Assembly (NCBI GenBank): GCA_964470915.1
Contig: CAYYEM010000002.1
Coordinates: forward strand, 1-64,000
Direction: 5' to 3'
From: CAYPXN01 sp964470915
GTDB lineage: Bacteria; UBA10199; JADFYH01
Length of the DNA: 64,000 nucleotides
The notes beneath the pieces are model-generated. The model made no database searches, was not told the DNA's origin, and saw nothing but the letters and a program-made list of their open reading frames with translations. The position numbers were made by a program, and so were the translations under genes. Shown here piece by piece: positions 26,355-36,265 of this stretch (its first letter is position 1; each line of letters starts with the position of its first letter).

Positions 26355-26432
26355 TTTTATCTCACTTGACCCCTCTCGAAAATCTTTTTATGGAGGATAT
26401 CTTACTCAAGAATGATTTTGAAAGGATATATT

Positions 26433-27593
26433 ATGTCACAAAAAATTCCCTATCCAAAATTTGTTGAAAAAGCTTCGACTCAAGCAGCAAATTTAAATCA
26501 AATCAAAAAATTGGAATATGGTCGAGTGCTCGAAGATCTCGATGAAGGCGAAGTATTTTGTCATCCTCGTGGCATTACCATTACCAAAGCCTTTGCGATC
26601 GATTTTGCGACGACTTTCATGGAAAGCAACCCACTTTATTTGAATGAAGTGTATGCGAAGGCTCACGGATTTAAAGATCTTGTCGTGTCTCCGTTGATGG
26701 TGATGAACATTGCTTTGTCACTCGGAGTTCAAAATGATTCTGAAAAAGCCGTTGCGAACTTAGGATATTATAATGTGTGTTTTGTGAAACCCGTTTATCC
26801 TGGTGACACTTTACGAGCCATGACGAAAGTGCTCAAGCGTGAAATGAAGGAAGGCGGCAAGCCAGGCATTGCAACTATTCGAACCATCGCATTAAACCAA
26901 AATGAAGAATTGGTTTTGCAATATGATCGTAAAATTATGGTCGCACCTGCAGGAAAGAAAACCGATGCTTCTACAATTGCAGGTCAACCTTTTCCTGAGA
27001 TGGCTGAACCCACAATGGAAATTCCTGCTTTTGCGAAAACATTCCCAAAAAATCTGACGGGAGTTCGCACTTACTTCGAAGATTTTAACGTAGGAGATAT
27101 CTTGGTACACGCGAATGGTCGTACCATCACCGATGAGCACTATGCCTGGACTTATAAAGTGATGAATACGCATCCTCTTCATTATGATCGTTTGTATTCC
27201 ACTGCACGTACAGGGGCTATGAGCGGTGAGCCGATTGTGTATGGTGGCCTTGTGTTTGCTTGGTTGGCAGGTTTGGCTTCGAGAGATACTACTGAAAATG
27301 CACTGTTAGATTTTGGTTACACAGAAGGATATCATACTCAGCCCGCGGTGAGTGGAGATACCGTAACAGCAATCTCTCGTGTGTTAGCTACAGAAGAGGG
27401 TCCTGCGGGCACAAATGCTGGTATTGTAACTTTCCAACTCATCGGAATGAAAAATATTCGTGCGCCTCAAGCCCTCGAAAAATTCGGTGCAGATCTTTTT
27501 ATTAAAGAAAACGACAAGAAAAAACTCGGCAAAGAAAAAATCCCCGAAAAGATTTTTGAGATTGAGAGACGGGTGTTGATTAAAAAGAAATAA
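26433..27593 (+). CDS. mch: Mesaconyl-CoA hydratase (double MaoC domain)
   Basis: Hydrates mesaconyl-C1-CoA to beta-methylmalyl-CoA, the substrate of Mcl. Start at the ATG at 26433 after AAAGGATA. 386 residues in two hotdog/MaoC halves. The first (about 25-165) contains ESNPLYLNEVYAKAHGFKDL, the second (about 210-370) contains NTHPLHYDRLYSTARTGAMS with TDEHY just before, the usual Asp/His hydratase segment. It is somewhat longer than the roughly 345-residue enzymes known from Rhodobacter. It lies 491 bases after mcd, and its stop abuts the convergent membrane protein gene. Confidence 0.9.
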   Translation: MSQKIPYPKFVEKASTQAANLNQIKKLEYGRVLEDLDEGEVFCHPRGITITKAFAIDFATTFMESNPLYLNEVYAKAHGFKDLVVSPLMVMNIALSLGVQNDSEKAVANLGYYNVCFVKPVYPGDTLRAMTKVLKREMKEGGKPGIATIRTIALNQNEELVLQYDRKIMVAPAGKKTDASTIAGQPFPEMAEPTMEIPAFAKTFPKNLTGVRTYFEDFNVGDILVHANGRTITDEHYAWTYKVMNTHPLHYDRLYSTARTGAMSGEPIVYGGLVFAWLAGLASRDTTENALLDFGYTEGYHTQPAVSGDTVTAISRVLATEEGPAGTNAGIVTFQLIGMKNIRAPQALEKFGADLFIKENDKKKLGKEKIPEKIFEIERRVLIKKK

Positions 27594-28598
27594 CTATAAG
27601 TTTTTTCCTAGAATCATTTTTATTAAACTAGAAAAGCTTCCTTTGCGAGGCCTTCGGAACGAGACAAACTCGACATGTTGATCAGGTTTTTGAGGATTCA
27701 GTTGAATGCCCCACAAAGCGAGAGTTTGCTGGGGTAACATTGAATAGCGCAAGTCCGAAATTAAATCAGGGTGTTCAGGGGCTTGGTATAAATAATTATC
27801 AGAAAACCAGGCGAAACGTTCGATATCTTTTGCGAGAGTAGAAGATTGTGGAAGTTTTTCAATCTCACTTTTCCAGTCATATTTTTGTACCGAACTTCCA
27901 GGATATACTTTGCTTTCCATGAATGGGCCTACCCTCAAAGCATCTACATAATAATTTCCTTTCGATTCATAAATTAACCTCCATAAAAATAGATTCAGAA
28001 TGGTTGGTTTTACCTCCAAACGTTGAATGGTTTGCCCGCGTGATTTAATTAATTCTATAGCGAAAGTTTCTGCACGATTCTGTTGATAAACACCGAAGAT
28101 TAAATAAGCACAGGAGAGAATCATTCCCACTCTTGCCCAAGACACTTTTTTTAAGAAAGCAGCCATAAGTACGAAGATGAAAAGTGGAAGAGTATAAAGA
28201 GGATCAACAATGCCAATGTTATTCCAAGCAACACGAGCATTAGAAAATGGCCACAAAAGTTGTGTTCCATAGCTTGTGCAGGCATCAAGTAAGCCGTGAG
28301 TGAGATAAGCCAGGAATGAAAAGAGATAGAGCCTCGAAAATGAAATTTTCTTTTTTAGAAATATCCAAAAAACCAAACTACAAAATAGTGCACCTAAAGG
28401 AACAAAAAAAAGAGAATGTGTAAAATGTCGGTGATATTCTAGAAAAAGAAGTGGGTCTTTCTTGGATTGAATGAGGACATCGAGGTCGGCAGCCATCCCG
28501 GAGACTGCCCCTACCGTTGCTGCAATTCGAATTTCAGCTTTACGTGCAAAACTTGTAGAAAACGCAGCGCCTAATACTGCTTGACTGAGTGGATCCAT
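27594..28598 (-). CDS. YdjM/DUF457-type membrane metal-dependent hydrolase
   Basis: 334 residues. The N-terminal 190 residues match the DUF457/YdjM family: MDPLSQAVLGAAFSTSFARK, a first acidic site MAADLDVLI, then HRHFTHSLFFVPLGA and YLTHGLLDACTSYGTQLLWP, with conserved Asp and His in four or five membrane segments. The C-terminal 130 residues are soluble. The family is annotated as inner-membrane metal-dependent hydrolases, but the substrate is not known. It is convergent with mch without any intergenic base. Confidence 0.85.
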   Translation of the reverse strand: MDPLSQAVLGAAFSTSFARKAEIRIAATVGAVSGMAADLDVLIQSKKDPLLFLEYHRHFTHSLFFVPLGALFCSLVFWIFLKKKISFSRLYLFSFLAYLTHGLLDACTSYGTQLLWPFSNARVAWNNIGIVDPLYTLPLFIFVLMAAFLKKVSWARVGMILSCAYLIFGVYQQNRAETFAIELIKSRGQTIQRLEVKPTILNLFLWRLIYESKGNYYVDALRVGPFMESKVYPGSSVQKYDWKSEIEKLPQSSTLAKDIERFAWFSDNYLYQAPEHPDLISDLRYSMLPQQTLALWGIQLNPQKPDQHVEFVSFRRPRKGSFSSLIKMILGKNL

Positions 28599-28747
28599 GT
28601 AAATTTATCCTTCGTAACTTGTTTGGGGAAAACTATTCAAACTTAAATTATTTTAAGCAAGTTTAAATCTTTTTTATAAAATTAGCTTGGTAAAATGTAT
28701 TCATCTCATTCAAAATATTGGTTTAAAATTGAAGGGGACACAATGCT

Positions 28748-31132
28748 ATGCCAAAAAAAAATTATGTGAGATTCTTTTTTTTCTTTTCCCTTTTTCTCCT
28801 TAATAGCCAAACTCTCCAGGCGGCTACTTTTAACGTAAGTTCAGCAGCAGATCTTCAAACAGCTCTCACGACGGCCGCCGGTAATGGAGAAAATGATATT
28901 ATTAACGTTGCAGCGGGTACTTACAATACTAGCGATAATGGGGGACAAGTCTTTGAATATCTTTCAAGTGAAGGTTTTGGAATAAGTTTGGTAGGAGAAA
29001 ATTCTGCAACGACTATTTTAGATGGTGGAGGTGTTGATCAGGTTTTGAGTATTGTGAGTACTAGTGTTGAGATCATGACGATTTCAGTCTCTGGTCTGAC
29101 ATTGCAAAATGGTTTAGCTCCTTCAGCTGTTTCAGGGGGTGGTGTATTTATAAGCCTCGCTTTTACAGGTGGAAGTACGGTTAATTTGTCTGATCTTATT
29201 ATACAGAATAATTCTACAACAGATAGTTCAGGAGGCGGCGCTTATGTTTCCATTATTGGAGATGTTAATCTTTCTCATTTAACGATTACGGGTAACAATG
29301 CTTTAGGTGGTGGCTTTAGTGGGGCAGGCGCTTCTTTTATTACCGCTATTGGAGATGTGATAGGATCGAATATTACGGCTTCTCAAAACTCTGGAGATTC
29401 TTTGGCTTATGGTGGAGGGGGTTGTTATTTTGAAAGTGCAATAGGTAACGTAACTTTGAGTGATTCTACTTTTTCTCAGAATAGTATTGGGACTGCGGGT
29501 GATGGCGGTGGTTTTTATATTTATTCTTTGGATGGTGACACCTCCCTAACAAGTGTAACAGCTAATTCAAATTCTATAGATGATACTATGGGGGTGGGAG
29601 GTCTGGTTTTTGCTTCAGGTAATATTACAGTAAGTGATTATACTGCTAATCAAAATCAGGGGCTAGGAGGAGAAACTGGTGGAGGAGCTTATTTTGAATC
29701 GACCAATGGAGGTGCGGTGTCAGTGACAAATGCAAGTGTGTCAAATAATCAAAGTGGAGTAGGTGCGGGACTTTATTTGCGTTCACTGATTGGATCGGGT
29801 TCTGTCACTGTGAGTGGATCTACTTTTTTAAATAACACTTCAAGCTCATCAAGTGGAGCCGTGCATGTCACTTCTGTCAGCTCATATACTTTTCAGGAAA
29901 ATACTGTGCAGGGGAATACTGCCATATTGCATGCAGGCGGTGTCTTTTTAGATGGGCCGGGCACAGTAGTAAGAAATTATTTTAGTGGTAACAACTCTGC
30001 GGATGATGGTGGCGCATTTTTTTTGCAACTGGAAGGATCTGAAGTAGGGAATTTTTTAAATAATATTGTTGTAAGTAATGTAGCTACAGATCAAGGGGGA
30101 GGGATTTACTCCAATGTGCCTGCTGCTACCACTTGGAATGTTGTTAATAATACTATCTACTCTAACTCTTCTGATGTGGGAGGCGGTATTTCTCTCGCTG
30201 CCACCACAAGCACTGTAAATATCTACAACAATATTATTTATGGCAATACAGCTGCAACTCCCACCTCAGGGGATGATATTTATGCTGTATTCAGTTTGAG
30301 TCCCACCATGAATTTGTTTAATAATGATTTTACTGAAGTTTGCTTTTTGGGTTCAGGTTGTGATCCTGTGGCAGAATTAGGATCTAACCAAGGTAATAAT
30401 GTAGACGTAGACCCTTTGTTTACTAATTCTTCAGGTAATGATTTTACTTTAACTTCCGCTTCTACTCTTATTGATGAGGGTGTTAATACTGCCCCTGCTT
30501 TACCCACGACTGATTATGCAGGTAATGCTCGTGATTTTGGCTTAGCTCCAGATATGGGTGCTTACGAAGCTATTCCCTCTTCGAGTTCCAGTGCTACCTC
30601 AATTAGTTTTAATGAAGATGGATCTCAAACAATTACAATCTCCAATAACGGCAATTATCCATTGAATGTCACAGCTCTTACTTTGTCCGATAGCACTTAT
30701 TTTAGCCTTGATACTTCAGGAGGAGAGTCACCTTGTGGAGAACTACCTTTTAGTATTGCAGGAGGCGATAGTTGTACTCTTTTGATTGAGTTTATAGCCG
30801 ATGTAGGAAGTACTTCCAGTGAAACGGTTACTTCCACTCTTACTATTACAACAGACGATCCAGCAAATTCTACAATTACAGTGACTCTTACGGGGATTAC
30901 TTCAGCGGGTGGCGGTGGTGATAATGGTGGTGGGAATAATGGTGGTGGCTCCAATTCTGATATGCAAGGATCGGGTGGTTGTACGCTTAGCCTGGGAAAC
31001 ACAAATTCTTATGCTTTTGAGTATCTGATTATTTTTTTATCAGCTATTTTTTACTTAAGAAAAAATAAAAATATTGCTCCCATTACAAGCGCAGTCAGGA
31101 ATACTCCCAAAAAAAACAAAATAGTTGATTGA
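28748..31132 (+). CDS. Secreted beta-helix protein with GGC C-terminal anchor
   Basis: 794 residues. Signal peptide at 1-25 (cleavage after LQA). About residues 25-600 form a right-handed beta-helix of pectin-lyase type, with repeats ending in phrases such as SGGGVF, GGGAYVS and NNTIYSNSSDVGGG. About 610-715 is a choice-of-anchor-D/ASH-like domain (ISFNEDGSQTITISNNGNYP). A Gly/Asn linker leads to GGCTLSLGN, a hydrophobic helix (FEYLIIFLSAIFYL) and a basic tail: a MYXO-CTERM/JDVT-CTERM-like sorting signal. It is probably a cell-surface protein. The 3' end overlaps the convergent gene by 82 bases. Confidence 0.83.
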   Translation: MPKKNYVRFFFFFSLFLLNSQTLQAATFNVSSAADLQTALTTAAGNGENDIINVAAGTYNTSDNGGQVFEYLSSEGFGISLVGENSATTILDGGGVDQVLSIVSTSVEIMTISVSGLTLQNGLAPSAVSGGGVFISLAFTGGSTVNLSDLIIQNNSTTDSSGGGAYVSIIGDVNLSHLTITGNNALGGGFSGAGASFITAIGDVIGSNITASQNSGDSLAYGGGGCYFESAIGNVTLSDSTFSQNSIGTAGDGGGFYIYSLDGDTSLTSVTANSNSIDDTMGVGGLVFASGNITVSDYTANQNQGLGGETGGGAYFESTNGGAVSVTNASVSNNQSGVGAGLYLRSLIGSGSVTVSGSTFLNNTSSSSSGAVHVTSVSSYTFQENTVQGNTAILHAGGVFLDGPGTVVRNYFSGNNSADDGGAFFLQLEGSEVGNFLNNIVVSNVATDQGGGIYSNVPAATTWNVVNNTIYSNSSDVGGGISLAATTSTVNIYNNIIYGNTAATPTSGDDIYAVFSLSPTMNLFNNDFTEVCFLGSGCDPVAELGSNQGNNVDVDPLFTNSSGNDFTLTSASTLIDEGVNTAPALPTTDYAGNARDFGLAPDMGAYEAIPSSSSSATSISFNEDGSQTITISNNGNYPLNVTALTLSDSTYFSLDTSGGESPCGELPFSIAGGDSCTLLIEFIADVGSTSSETVTSTLTITTDDPANSTITVTLTGITSAGGGGDNGGGNNGGGSNSDMQGSGGCTLSLGNTNSYAFEYLIIFLSAIFYLRKNKNIAPITSAVRNTPKKNKIVD

Positions 31133-31446
31133 GCAGAGCTCGTTGCAATTTTTTCATGCAAAGGATTTGTATAAGGAGATGATTCTGAAGTAAACACATC
31201 GATGGTTTGAGGCTTTTCTATATTTATTTCTGTTTTTGTGATGCTGGTGGTATTGGGTGTTTTTGAATGAAAAACATTTTTGAGTACGGCAATAAAATCT
31301 GCCTTCCCTTCAAAATAATCAGGAATTCCATTTTGATCTTGATCATCCAGAATTTTTGTTAATTTTTCAAAAGTTTGTTTGGCTTCAGGAGGGAGTTCTT
31401 CGATAGAATTATATTCTTTACCTTGGAAACGGATTTTTTGATTCAT
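31051..31446 (-). CDS. Hypothetical C-terminally anchored protein
   Basis: 131 residues: a charged N-terminal region (MNQKIRFQGKEYNSIEELPP, then DDQDQNGIPDYFEG, possibly a calcium-type acidic loop), a Ser/Thr-rich linker, and one C-terminal transmembrane helix at about 107-130 ending LFFLK. An SD (AGGAG) precedes the start. The helix is encoded in the 82 bases shared with the opposite-strand beta-helix gene, so both tails are constrained. I have seen similar short IEELPPEA proteins annotated as hypothetical; the function is unknown. Confidence 0.55.
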   Translation of the reverse strand: MNQKIRFQGKEYNSIEELPPEAKQTFEKLTKILDDQDQNGIPDYFEGKADFIAVLKNVFHSKTPNTTSITKTEINIEKPQTIDVFTSESSPYTNPLHEKIATSSAQSTILFFLGVFLTALVMGAIFLFFLK

Positions 31447-31603
31447 GATTTTTCTCCTAGAAATTTCATGCTTTAATGATGTTGAAATTGTTTAAGATTG
31501 CATGAACTTTTGATCAACTTCTTGATTTGACAGATTTTTTATAGCTTATCCAGGGTCATTTTCCCAAGAAACATTTTACTAGAGTAGTCGATAATATCCC
31601 TAA

Positions 31604-31632
31604 GGGGCCACGGGTAGGTATTATGTGGCCCC
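31604..31632 (+). promoter_or_regulatory. Hairpin enclosing the start codon of the esterase gene
   Basis: GGGGCCAC (31604-31611) and GTGGCCCC (31625-31632) form a perfect 8-bp GC-rich stem. The only SD-like purines (GGGTAGG) lie in the loop and the ATG at 31623 is partly in the stem. It could limit translation initiation. Confidence 0.45.
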
Positions 31633-32870
31633 TCACTTTTAGTCATAATATTTTTTTTCGTAGACAAGAAGAAGTGTCTATTCCTTTATTGCCTACGCCC
31701 GTCAATAATCCAATTAATACAGCTGAAACATTTTCAAGCCGTAGGGTAGTTTTTCAATATTCTGCTTCGGATCATGGCGTGGGCATTTCATTTTTTAATA
31801 GAGATTTATATTATCGCAGATCTTTTTATCATTTCAATTCTCCTTCTGTTTTCAGGACTACAAGAGGGAGTTGTAGTCCCGTAGAAAATTTTGATTTTAA
31901 TGAAGGAGTGATCCGAAATGCAGCGCCTACAGCACCTCGCCACAATCCTTTTCATATAAATTTACCGGATCAAACAGGTTGGTTTGAAATGAGATCTGAT
32001 CTTTGTGGGCATGAAAGAGGAGCCATCGTTTATCGTCCTGCTCTTACCGTGGCAGAATCAAAACCTCTCGTGATATGGTTGCATGGTACGGGTGGAAGTT
32101 CTGGAAGTGTGAGCCATGCCCTTTTTGATGAGAATGAAGCCCGTGTTGTTTTTGGAGATCAGGCGGTTGTTTTAATTTTAGAAGCTAGAAGTTTTATGCC
32201 GGAAGATTGGGAGCATCATGGTATCAGTCATGATCATTTTTGGAATACGACCGATGATCACGGGGATAGTAATCAGGATATTTTATATGTAGAAGCATTG
32301 ATTCATGCAGCTATTCAGCAATACGCTGTTGATCCACAGCGCGTTTTTTTGATGGGACATTCCAATGGCGGCTTTGCTGCGATTCATCAGGGGATGGCGC
32401 TGCGTGAACAAATTCGTGGTATTGCTGTGAGCTCTGCAGGTTGGGTGCGTTATCCTTATAAACATCATGTTGTAAGTGCCTCAAATTATTGTCACGACAT
32501 TCTTTTACAAGGCGCCAGTGTTTATATGCATCCTAGAAATCAATTTCATTGGATAGATCATTTTCCCTATTTTGACTATTCTCCGATTTACGATGCGCCT
32601 CGTCCTGTAAGTGATTTTCCACAAGATCATCGTCCTGCCGTTTATCAGCGGTTAAATCGATTAGATCCAGAAGTTCCCGCCTTTTATGGTTGTGATGCGG
32701 ATAGAAGAATGCGTGAGCGAGGTTACACTGAATTGTCTACCCATGTGATTGATTGGATCAATCCTGATAATCCTAGAGATGGCTATCATTTTGTAGATAG
32801 TCAGTTTATGCGTGAAGCTTGGGACTACCTGAGTAGTTTGCCACCACGCCCAATAACAGCTAATCGCTAA
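31623..32870 (+). CDS. Esterase of the PHB-depolymerase type, no signal peptide
   Basis: 415 residues. The first 120 are unlike known esterases and contain no signal peptide. The alpha/beta hydrolase domain starts near residue 145: VIWLHGTGG (oxyanion), then GHSNGG with the nucleophile Ser at 247, followed by AAIHQGMAL and VSSAGW, as in polyhydroxybutyrate depolymerases and feruloyl esterases. The catalytic His is probably near the end (DGYHFVDSQ). An intracellular polyester or ester hydrolase is possible, fitting a pathway that starts from acetoacetyl-CoA, but the substrate is not shown by sequence. Confidence 0.65.
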   Translation: MWPLTFSHNIFFRRQEEVSIPLLPTPVNNPINTAETFSSRRVVFQYSASDHGVGISFFNRDLYYRRSFYHFNSPSVFRTTRGSCSPVENFDFNEGVIRNAAPTAPRHNPFHINLPDQTGWFEMRSDLCGHERGAIVYRPALTVAESKPLVIWLHGTGGSSGSVSHALFDENEARVVFGDQAVVLILEARSFMPEDWEHHGISHDHFWNTTDDHGDSNQDILYVEALIHAAIQQYAVDPQRVFLMGHSNGGFAAIHQGMALREQIRGIAVSSAGWVRYPYKHHVVSASNYCHDILLQGASVYMHPRNQFHWIDHFPYFDYSPIYDAPRPVSDFPQDHRPAVYQRLNRLDPEVPAFYGCDADRRMRERGYTELSTHVIDWINPDNPRDGYHFVDSQFMREAWDYLSSLPPRPITANR

Positions 32871-32921
32871 TATTATTACACCCTTGACCCATCCAATAAA
32901 ACTTCATAAACACTGGATTCT

Positions 32922-34877
32922 ATGTCTATTAAACGTGATGATCCATGGTTGATGAGGACCTATTCCGGGCATAGCTCGGCAAAGGCTTCTAACGAACTTT
33001 ATAAAACCAACCTTTCCAAAGGCCAAACGGGTCTTTCGGTGGCTTTTGATCTGCCGACTCAAACGGGCTACGATTCAGACCATATTTTAGCTCGCGGTGA
33101 AGTGGGAAAAGTTGGCGTGCCCATTTCTCACATTGGAGATATGAAAACTCTTTTTCAGGATATTCCTCTGGAGAAGATGAATACTTCGATGACGATTAAT
33201 GCTACAGCTGCTTGGTTGTTGGCTTTGTATATTGCGACCGCGGAAGCACAAGGTGCGAATCAAAAACTGCTTCAAGGCACCACTCAAAACGATATCATTA
33301 AAGAATATCTTTCCAGAGGAACTTATGTGTTTCCTCCAGAACATTCACTACGATTGATTGTCGACATGATTTCTTACACGGTGAATGAAGTCCCAAAATG
33401 GAATCCGATTAATATCTGTAGTTATCATCTTCAAGAAGCTGGAGCTACTCCTGTTCAAGAGATTGCTTACTCCATTTGCAATGCGATGGCCGTCCTCGAT
33501 GCAGTGAAGGCTTCTGGAAAAGTTCCAGAAGAAACTTTTCCAAAGGTGGTGGGACGTATTTCATTTTTTGTGAATGCGGGTGTGCGTTTCGTAGAAGAAA
33601 TGTGCAAGATGAGGGCTTTTGTAAAACTCTGGGATGAGCTTACAAAAACTCGTTATGGTGTGGAAGATCCCAAATACAGAATTTTCAGATACGGAGTTCA
33701 GGTCAATTCATTGGGACTGACTGAACGACAGCCTGAAAATAATATTGCTCGGATTATTTATGAAATGTTGGCGGTGACTCTTTCTAAAGATGCACGTGCC
33801 CGTGCGATTCAACTGCCAGCTTGGAATGAAGCCTTGGGTTTGCCGCGTCCCTGGGATCAACAGCTTTCCTTACGCATGCAACAGATTTTAGCTTTTGAAA
33901 CCGATCTTTTAGAATGTGGAGATATTTTTAATGGTTCTCATGTGATTGAATCAAAAGTGAATGAATTGGTAGAAGCTGCCAAAAAAGAGATCGATAAAAT
34001 TCAACAAATGGGTGGGGCTATCAAGGCGATTGAAACCATGAAGCAGGCTCTAGTTGCTTCTCATGCAGAACGTGTGCGTCGTATTGAAGCAGGAGATTTG
34101 AAAGTTGTGGGAGTAAACTGTTTTAAAGAAGCAGCTCCTTCTCCTTTAATGTCAGGTGAAGACGAAGGTATTTTGAAAGTAGATCCAAAATCTGAAAAGG
34201 ATCAAATCTCAAGTCTTCAAGCTTTTAAAGCAAAACGGAATGAAGCTGCTGCCAAGCAAGCACTTGAAAACTTGAAGCAGGTTGCTAAAGGGAATGAAAA
34301 CATTATGCCAGCTTCGATTGTCTGTGCACATGCAGGTGTAACAACAGGTGAATGGGCTTTTGCACTGCGTGAAGTGTTTGGCGAGTTTCGCGCACCTACC
34401 GGAGTTTCGGGCGTGAAGATGGCAAGCACGACAGAAGAAATTGAAAAGGTACGTGCGAAGGTAAAAGATTTTGAGTCTAAAAAAGGTGAAAAGCTTCGAA
34501 TCTTGGTTGGAAAACCAGGGCTCGATGGTCATAGCAATGGTGCTGAACAAATTGCGGTGCGTGCTCGTGATGTGGGGATGGAGGTGATTTATCAAGGGAT
34601 TCGTTTAACTCCTCAGCAAATTGCAGAGTCTGCCTTGCAAGAAGGCGTGCATTTGGTAGGCTTATCAATTTTGTCAGGCTCTCACATGGAACTCATTCCC
34701 GAAGTCATCCGACTCATGAAAGAAAAAGGCCTCGAAAAAGTTCCGGTGGTGGTCGGAGGAATTATCCCCGATTCCGATGCCAAGCTTCTCATGCAAAAAG
34801 GAGTGGCACGGGTTTATACCCCCAAAGATTTTGAATTGAATCGCATCATGAGTGATATGGTGGATTTGTTGTTTTGA
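32922..34877 (+). CDS. ecm: Ethylmalonyl-CoA mutase
   Basis: Coenzyme-B12 mutase converting (2R)-ethylmalonyl-CoA to methylsuccinyl-CoA. 651 residues in one chain: the catalytic barrel begins almost at once (WLMRTYSGHSSAKASNELYK), without the long N-terminal arm of methylmalonyl-CoA mutase. It contains LSVAFDLPTQTGYDSDHILA and RYGVQVNSLGLTERQPENNI, where methylmalonyl-CoA mutases have HTQTGGSTLTAQQ. The B12 domain carries GKPGLDGHSNG with the cobalt-ligating His at 537. The absent arm and altered active-site loop are the known marks of Ecm. The mutase genes here encode different domain arrangements (see mcmA). Confidence 0.95.
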   Translation: MSIKRDDPWLMRTYSGHSSAKASNELYKTNLSKGQTGLSVAFDLPTQTGYDSDHILARGEVGKVGVPISHIGDMKTLFQDIPLEKMNTSMTINATAAWLLALYIATAEAQGANQKLLQGTTQNDIIKEYLSRGTYVFPPEHSLRLIVDMISYTVNEVPKWNPINICSYHLQEAGATPVQEIAYSICNAMAVLDAVKASGKVPEETFPKVVGRISFFVNAGVRFVEEMCKMRAFVKLWDELTKTRYGVEDPKYRIFRYGVQVNSLGLTERQPENNIARIIYEMLAVTLSKDARARAIQLPAWNEALGLPRPWDQQLSLRMQQILAFETDLLECGDIFNGSHVIESKVNELVEAAKKEIDKIQQMGGAIKAIETMKQALVASHAERVRRIEAGDLKVVGVNCFKEAAPSPLMSGEDEGILKVDPKSEKDQISSLQAFKAKRNEAAAKQALENLKQVAKGNENIMPASIVCAHAGVTTGEWAFALREVFGEFRAPTGVSGVKMASTTEEIEKVRAKVKDFESKKGEKLRILVGKPGLDGHSNGAEQIAVRARDVGMEVIYQGIRLTPQQIAESALQEGVHLVGLSILSGSHMELIPEVIRLMKEKGLEKVPVVVGGIIPDSDAKLLMQKGVARVYTPKDFELNRIMSDMVDLLF

Positions 34878-34968
34878 GCAGAAGGTAATAAAAAGCAGCT
34901 TAACTTCTATTTATTATCTTATATGGAAATATAGTTGCTGATTGTTATAATTCTGCTATCATACAGTC

Positions 34969-36120
34969 ATGACTCTTTTTAAAAGAATTTTAGACCTCAG
35001 TTCTGAGGTTCAGAAAAGAAGTCTGTTTCTTTTTGGTCCCAGACAGACAGGAAAAACAGAGCTCTTAAAAAAACTCTTTCCTGCTTCTCCCTCTTATAAT
35101 TTGCTGTTGGCCGACACTTTTTATCAGTTAAGTAGCAGGCCCCACAGCATGAGGGAAGAGCTCCTTGCAAAAAAGAAATCTGCAAATACACCTGTTATTA
35201 TAGATGAAATTCAAAAGTTGCCGCTTTTGCTAGATGAAGTTCAGTATCTCATTCAAGAACATCATTTTAAATTCGTGTTGACGGGAAGCAGTGCAAGAAA
35301 ATTGAAAAGGGGAGGAGCTAATCTGCTGGGGGGGAGGGCCTGGGTCAAAAACCTTTTTCCTCTCGTATCGGCTGAAGTGCCTCACTACGATCTTTTGCGC
35401 ATTTTGAATTTTGGAGCTTTACCTTCTGTCTATTTGTCTGAGGATCCCCTGCAAGATCTGGAAGCCTATGTAGGAACTTATTTGCAGCAGGAAATTATGG
35501 CAGAGGGTTTGGTAAGAAAAGTTGAGCCTTTTACAAAGTTTTTACAGGTGGCCGCTTTATACAGCGGTGATTTAATCAATTTTGCCAATGTGGCAAATGA
35601 TTCGGGTGTGAATCAGAAAACAGTTTCCGAATATTTTGAAATATTAAATGACACCCTGGTGGGTTTTACCCATGAGCCCTATACCAAAACCAAAAAAAGA
35701 AAAGCTATTGCTACTGCCAAATTTTATTTTTTTGATGTGGGCGTGAGTAATTTACTTTCAGGGAGAACACAAATCCAGGCCAGAACAGAATTGTTTGGAA
35801 AAGTTTTGGAGCATTTTATTTTTACTGAAATCAAAGCGTATCTTTCTTATCGAAATGATAAGCGTCCACTTACTTATTGGAGATCCCAGTCAGATTATGA
35901 GGTCGATTTCATGATTGGAGATTCCATTGCCATCGAAGTGAAGGGTAGTGAGGCTGTTTCAGAAAAACATGCGAAGGGTCTGAAGGCTTTGTCCGAAGAA
36001 ATCAGGTTGAAGAAAAAAATAATTGTTTCGATGGATAAAAAGCCAAGAATGATAGGCGATGTGTTTGTGTTACCCGTCCATAATTTTTTGGAGCATTTGT
36101 GGGGGGATGAGTTTGTGTAA
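34969..36120 (+). CDS. AAA-family ATPase with DUF4143
   Basis: 383 residues: Walker A FGPRQTGKT at 22-30 and Walker B VIIDEIQ (D79, E80) in an AAA_14-type domain, VLTGSSARKLKRGG (sensor), then a DUF4143 C-terminal domain from about 190 with WRSQSDYEVDFMIGD and IAIEVKGS, a PD-(D/E)XK nuclease-like arrangement. This widespread family spreads by horizontal transfer and its role is not established. It is unrelated to ecm upstream and to the lipoprotein downstream; its spacing of about 90-145 bases on each side suggests a single-gene insertion. Confidence 0.85.
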   Translation: MTLFKRILDLSSEVQKRSLFLFGPRQTGKTELLKKLFPASPSYNLLLADTFYQLSSRPHSMREELLAKKKSANTPVIIDEIQKLPLLLDEVQYLIQEHHFKFVLTGSSARKLKRGGANLLGGRAWVKNLFPLVSAEVPHYDLLRILNFGALPSVYLSEDPLQDLEAYVGTYLQQEIMAEGLVRKVEPFTKFLQVAALYSGDLINFANVANDSGVNQKTVSEYFEILNDTLVGFTHEPYTKTKKRKAIATAKFYFFDVGVSNLLSGRTQIQARTELFGKVLEHFIFTEIKAYLSYRNDKRPLTYWRSQSDYEVDFMIGDSIAIEVKGSEAVSEKHAKGLKALSEEIRLKKKIIVSMDKKPRMIGDVFVLPVHNFLEHLWGDEFV

Positions 36121-36265
36121 TTTATGAAGCTTTCTTTTAACATCTCTTAACTCCTCTTTCATTTCTAAAAAATAATGCCGCTTTTTCTGCAACTTTGCCC
36201 GTATTTACCTGCGAAAAATCTAGAGTTCACCCAGGCACACACGTACAATGATAGATTGGTGTGTC

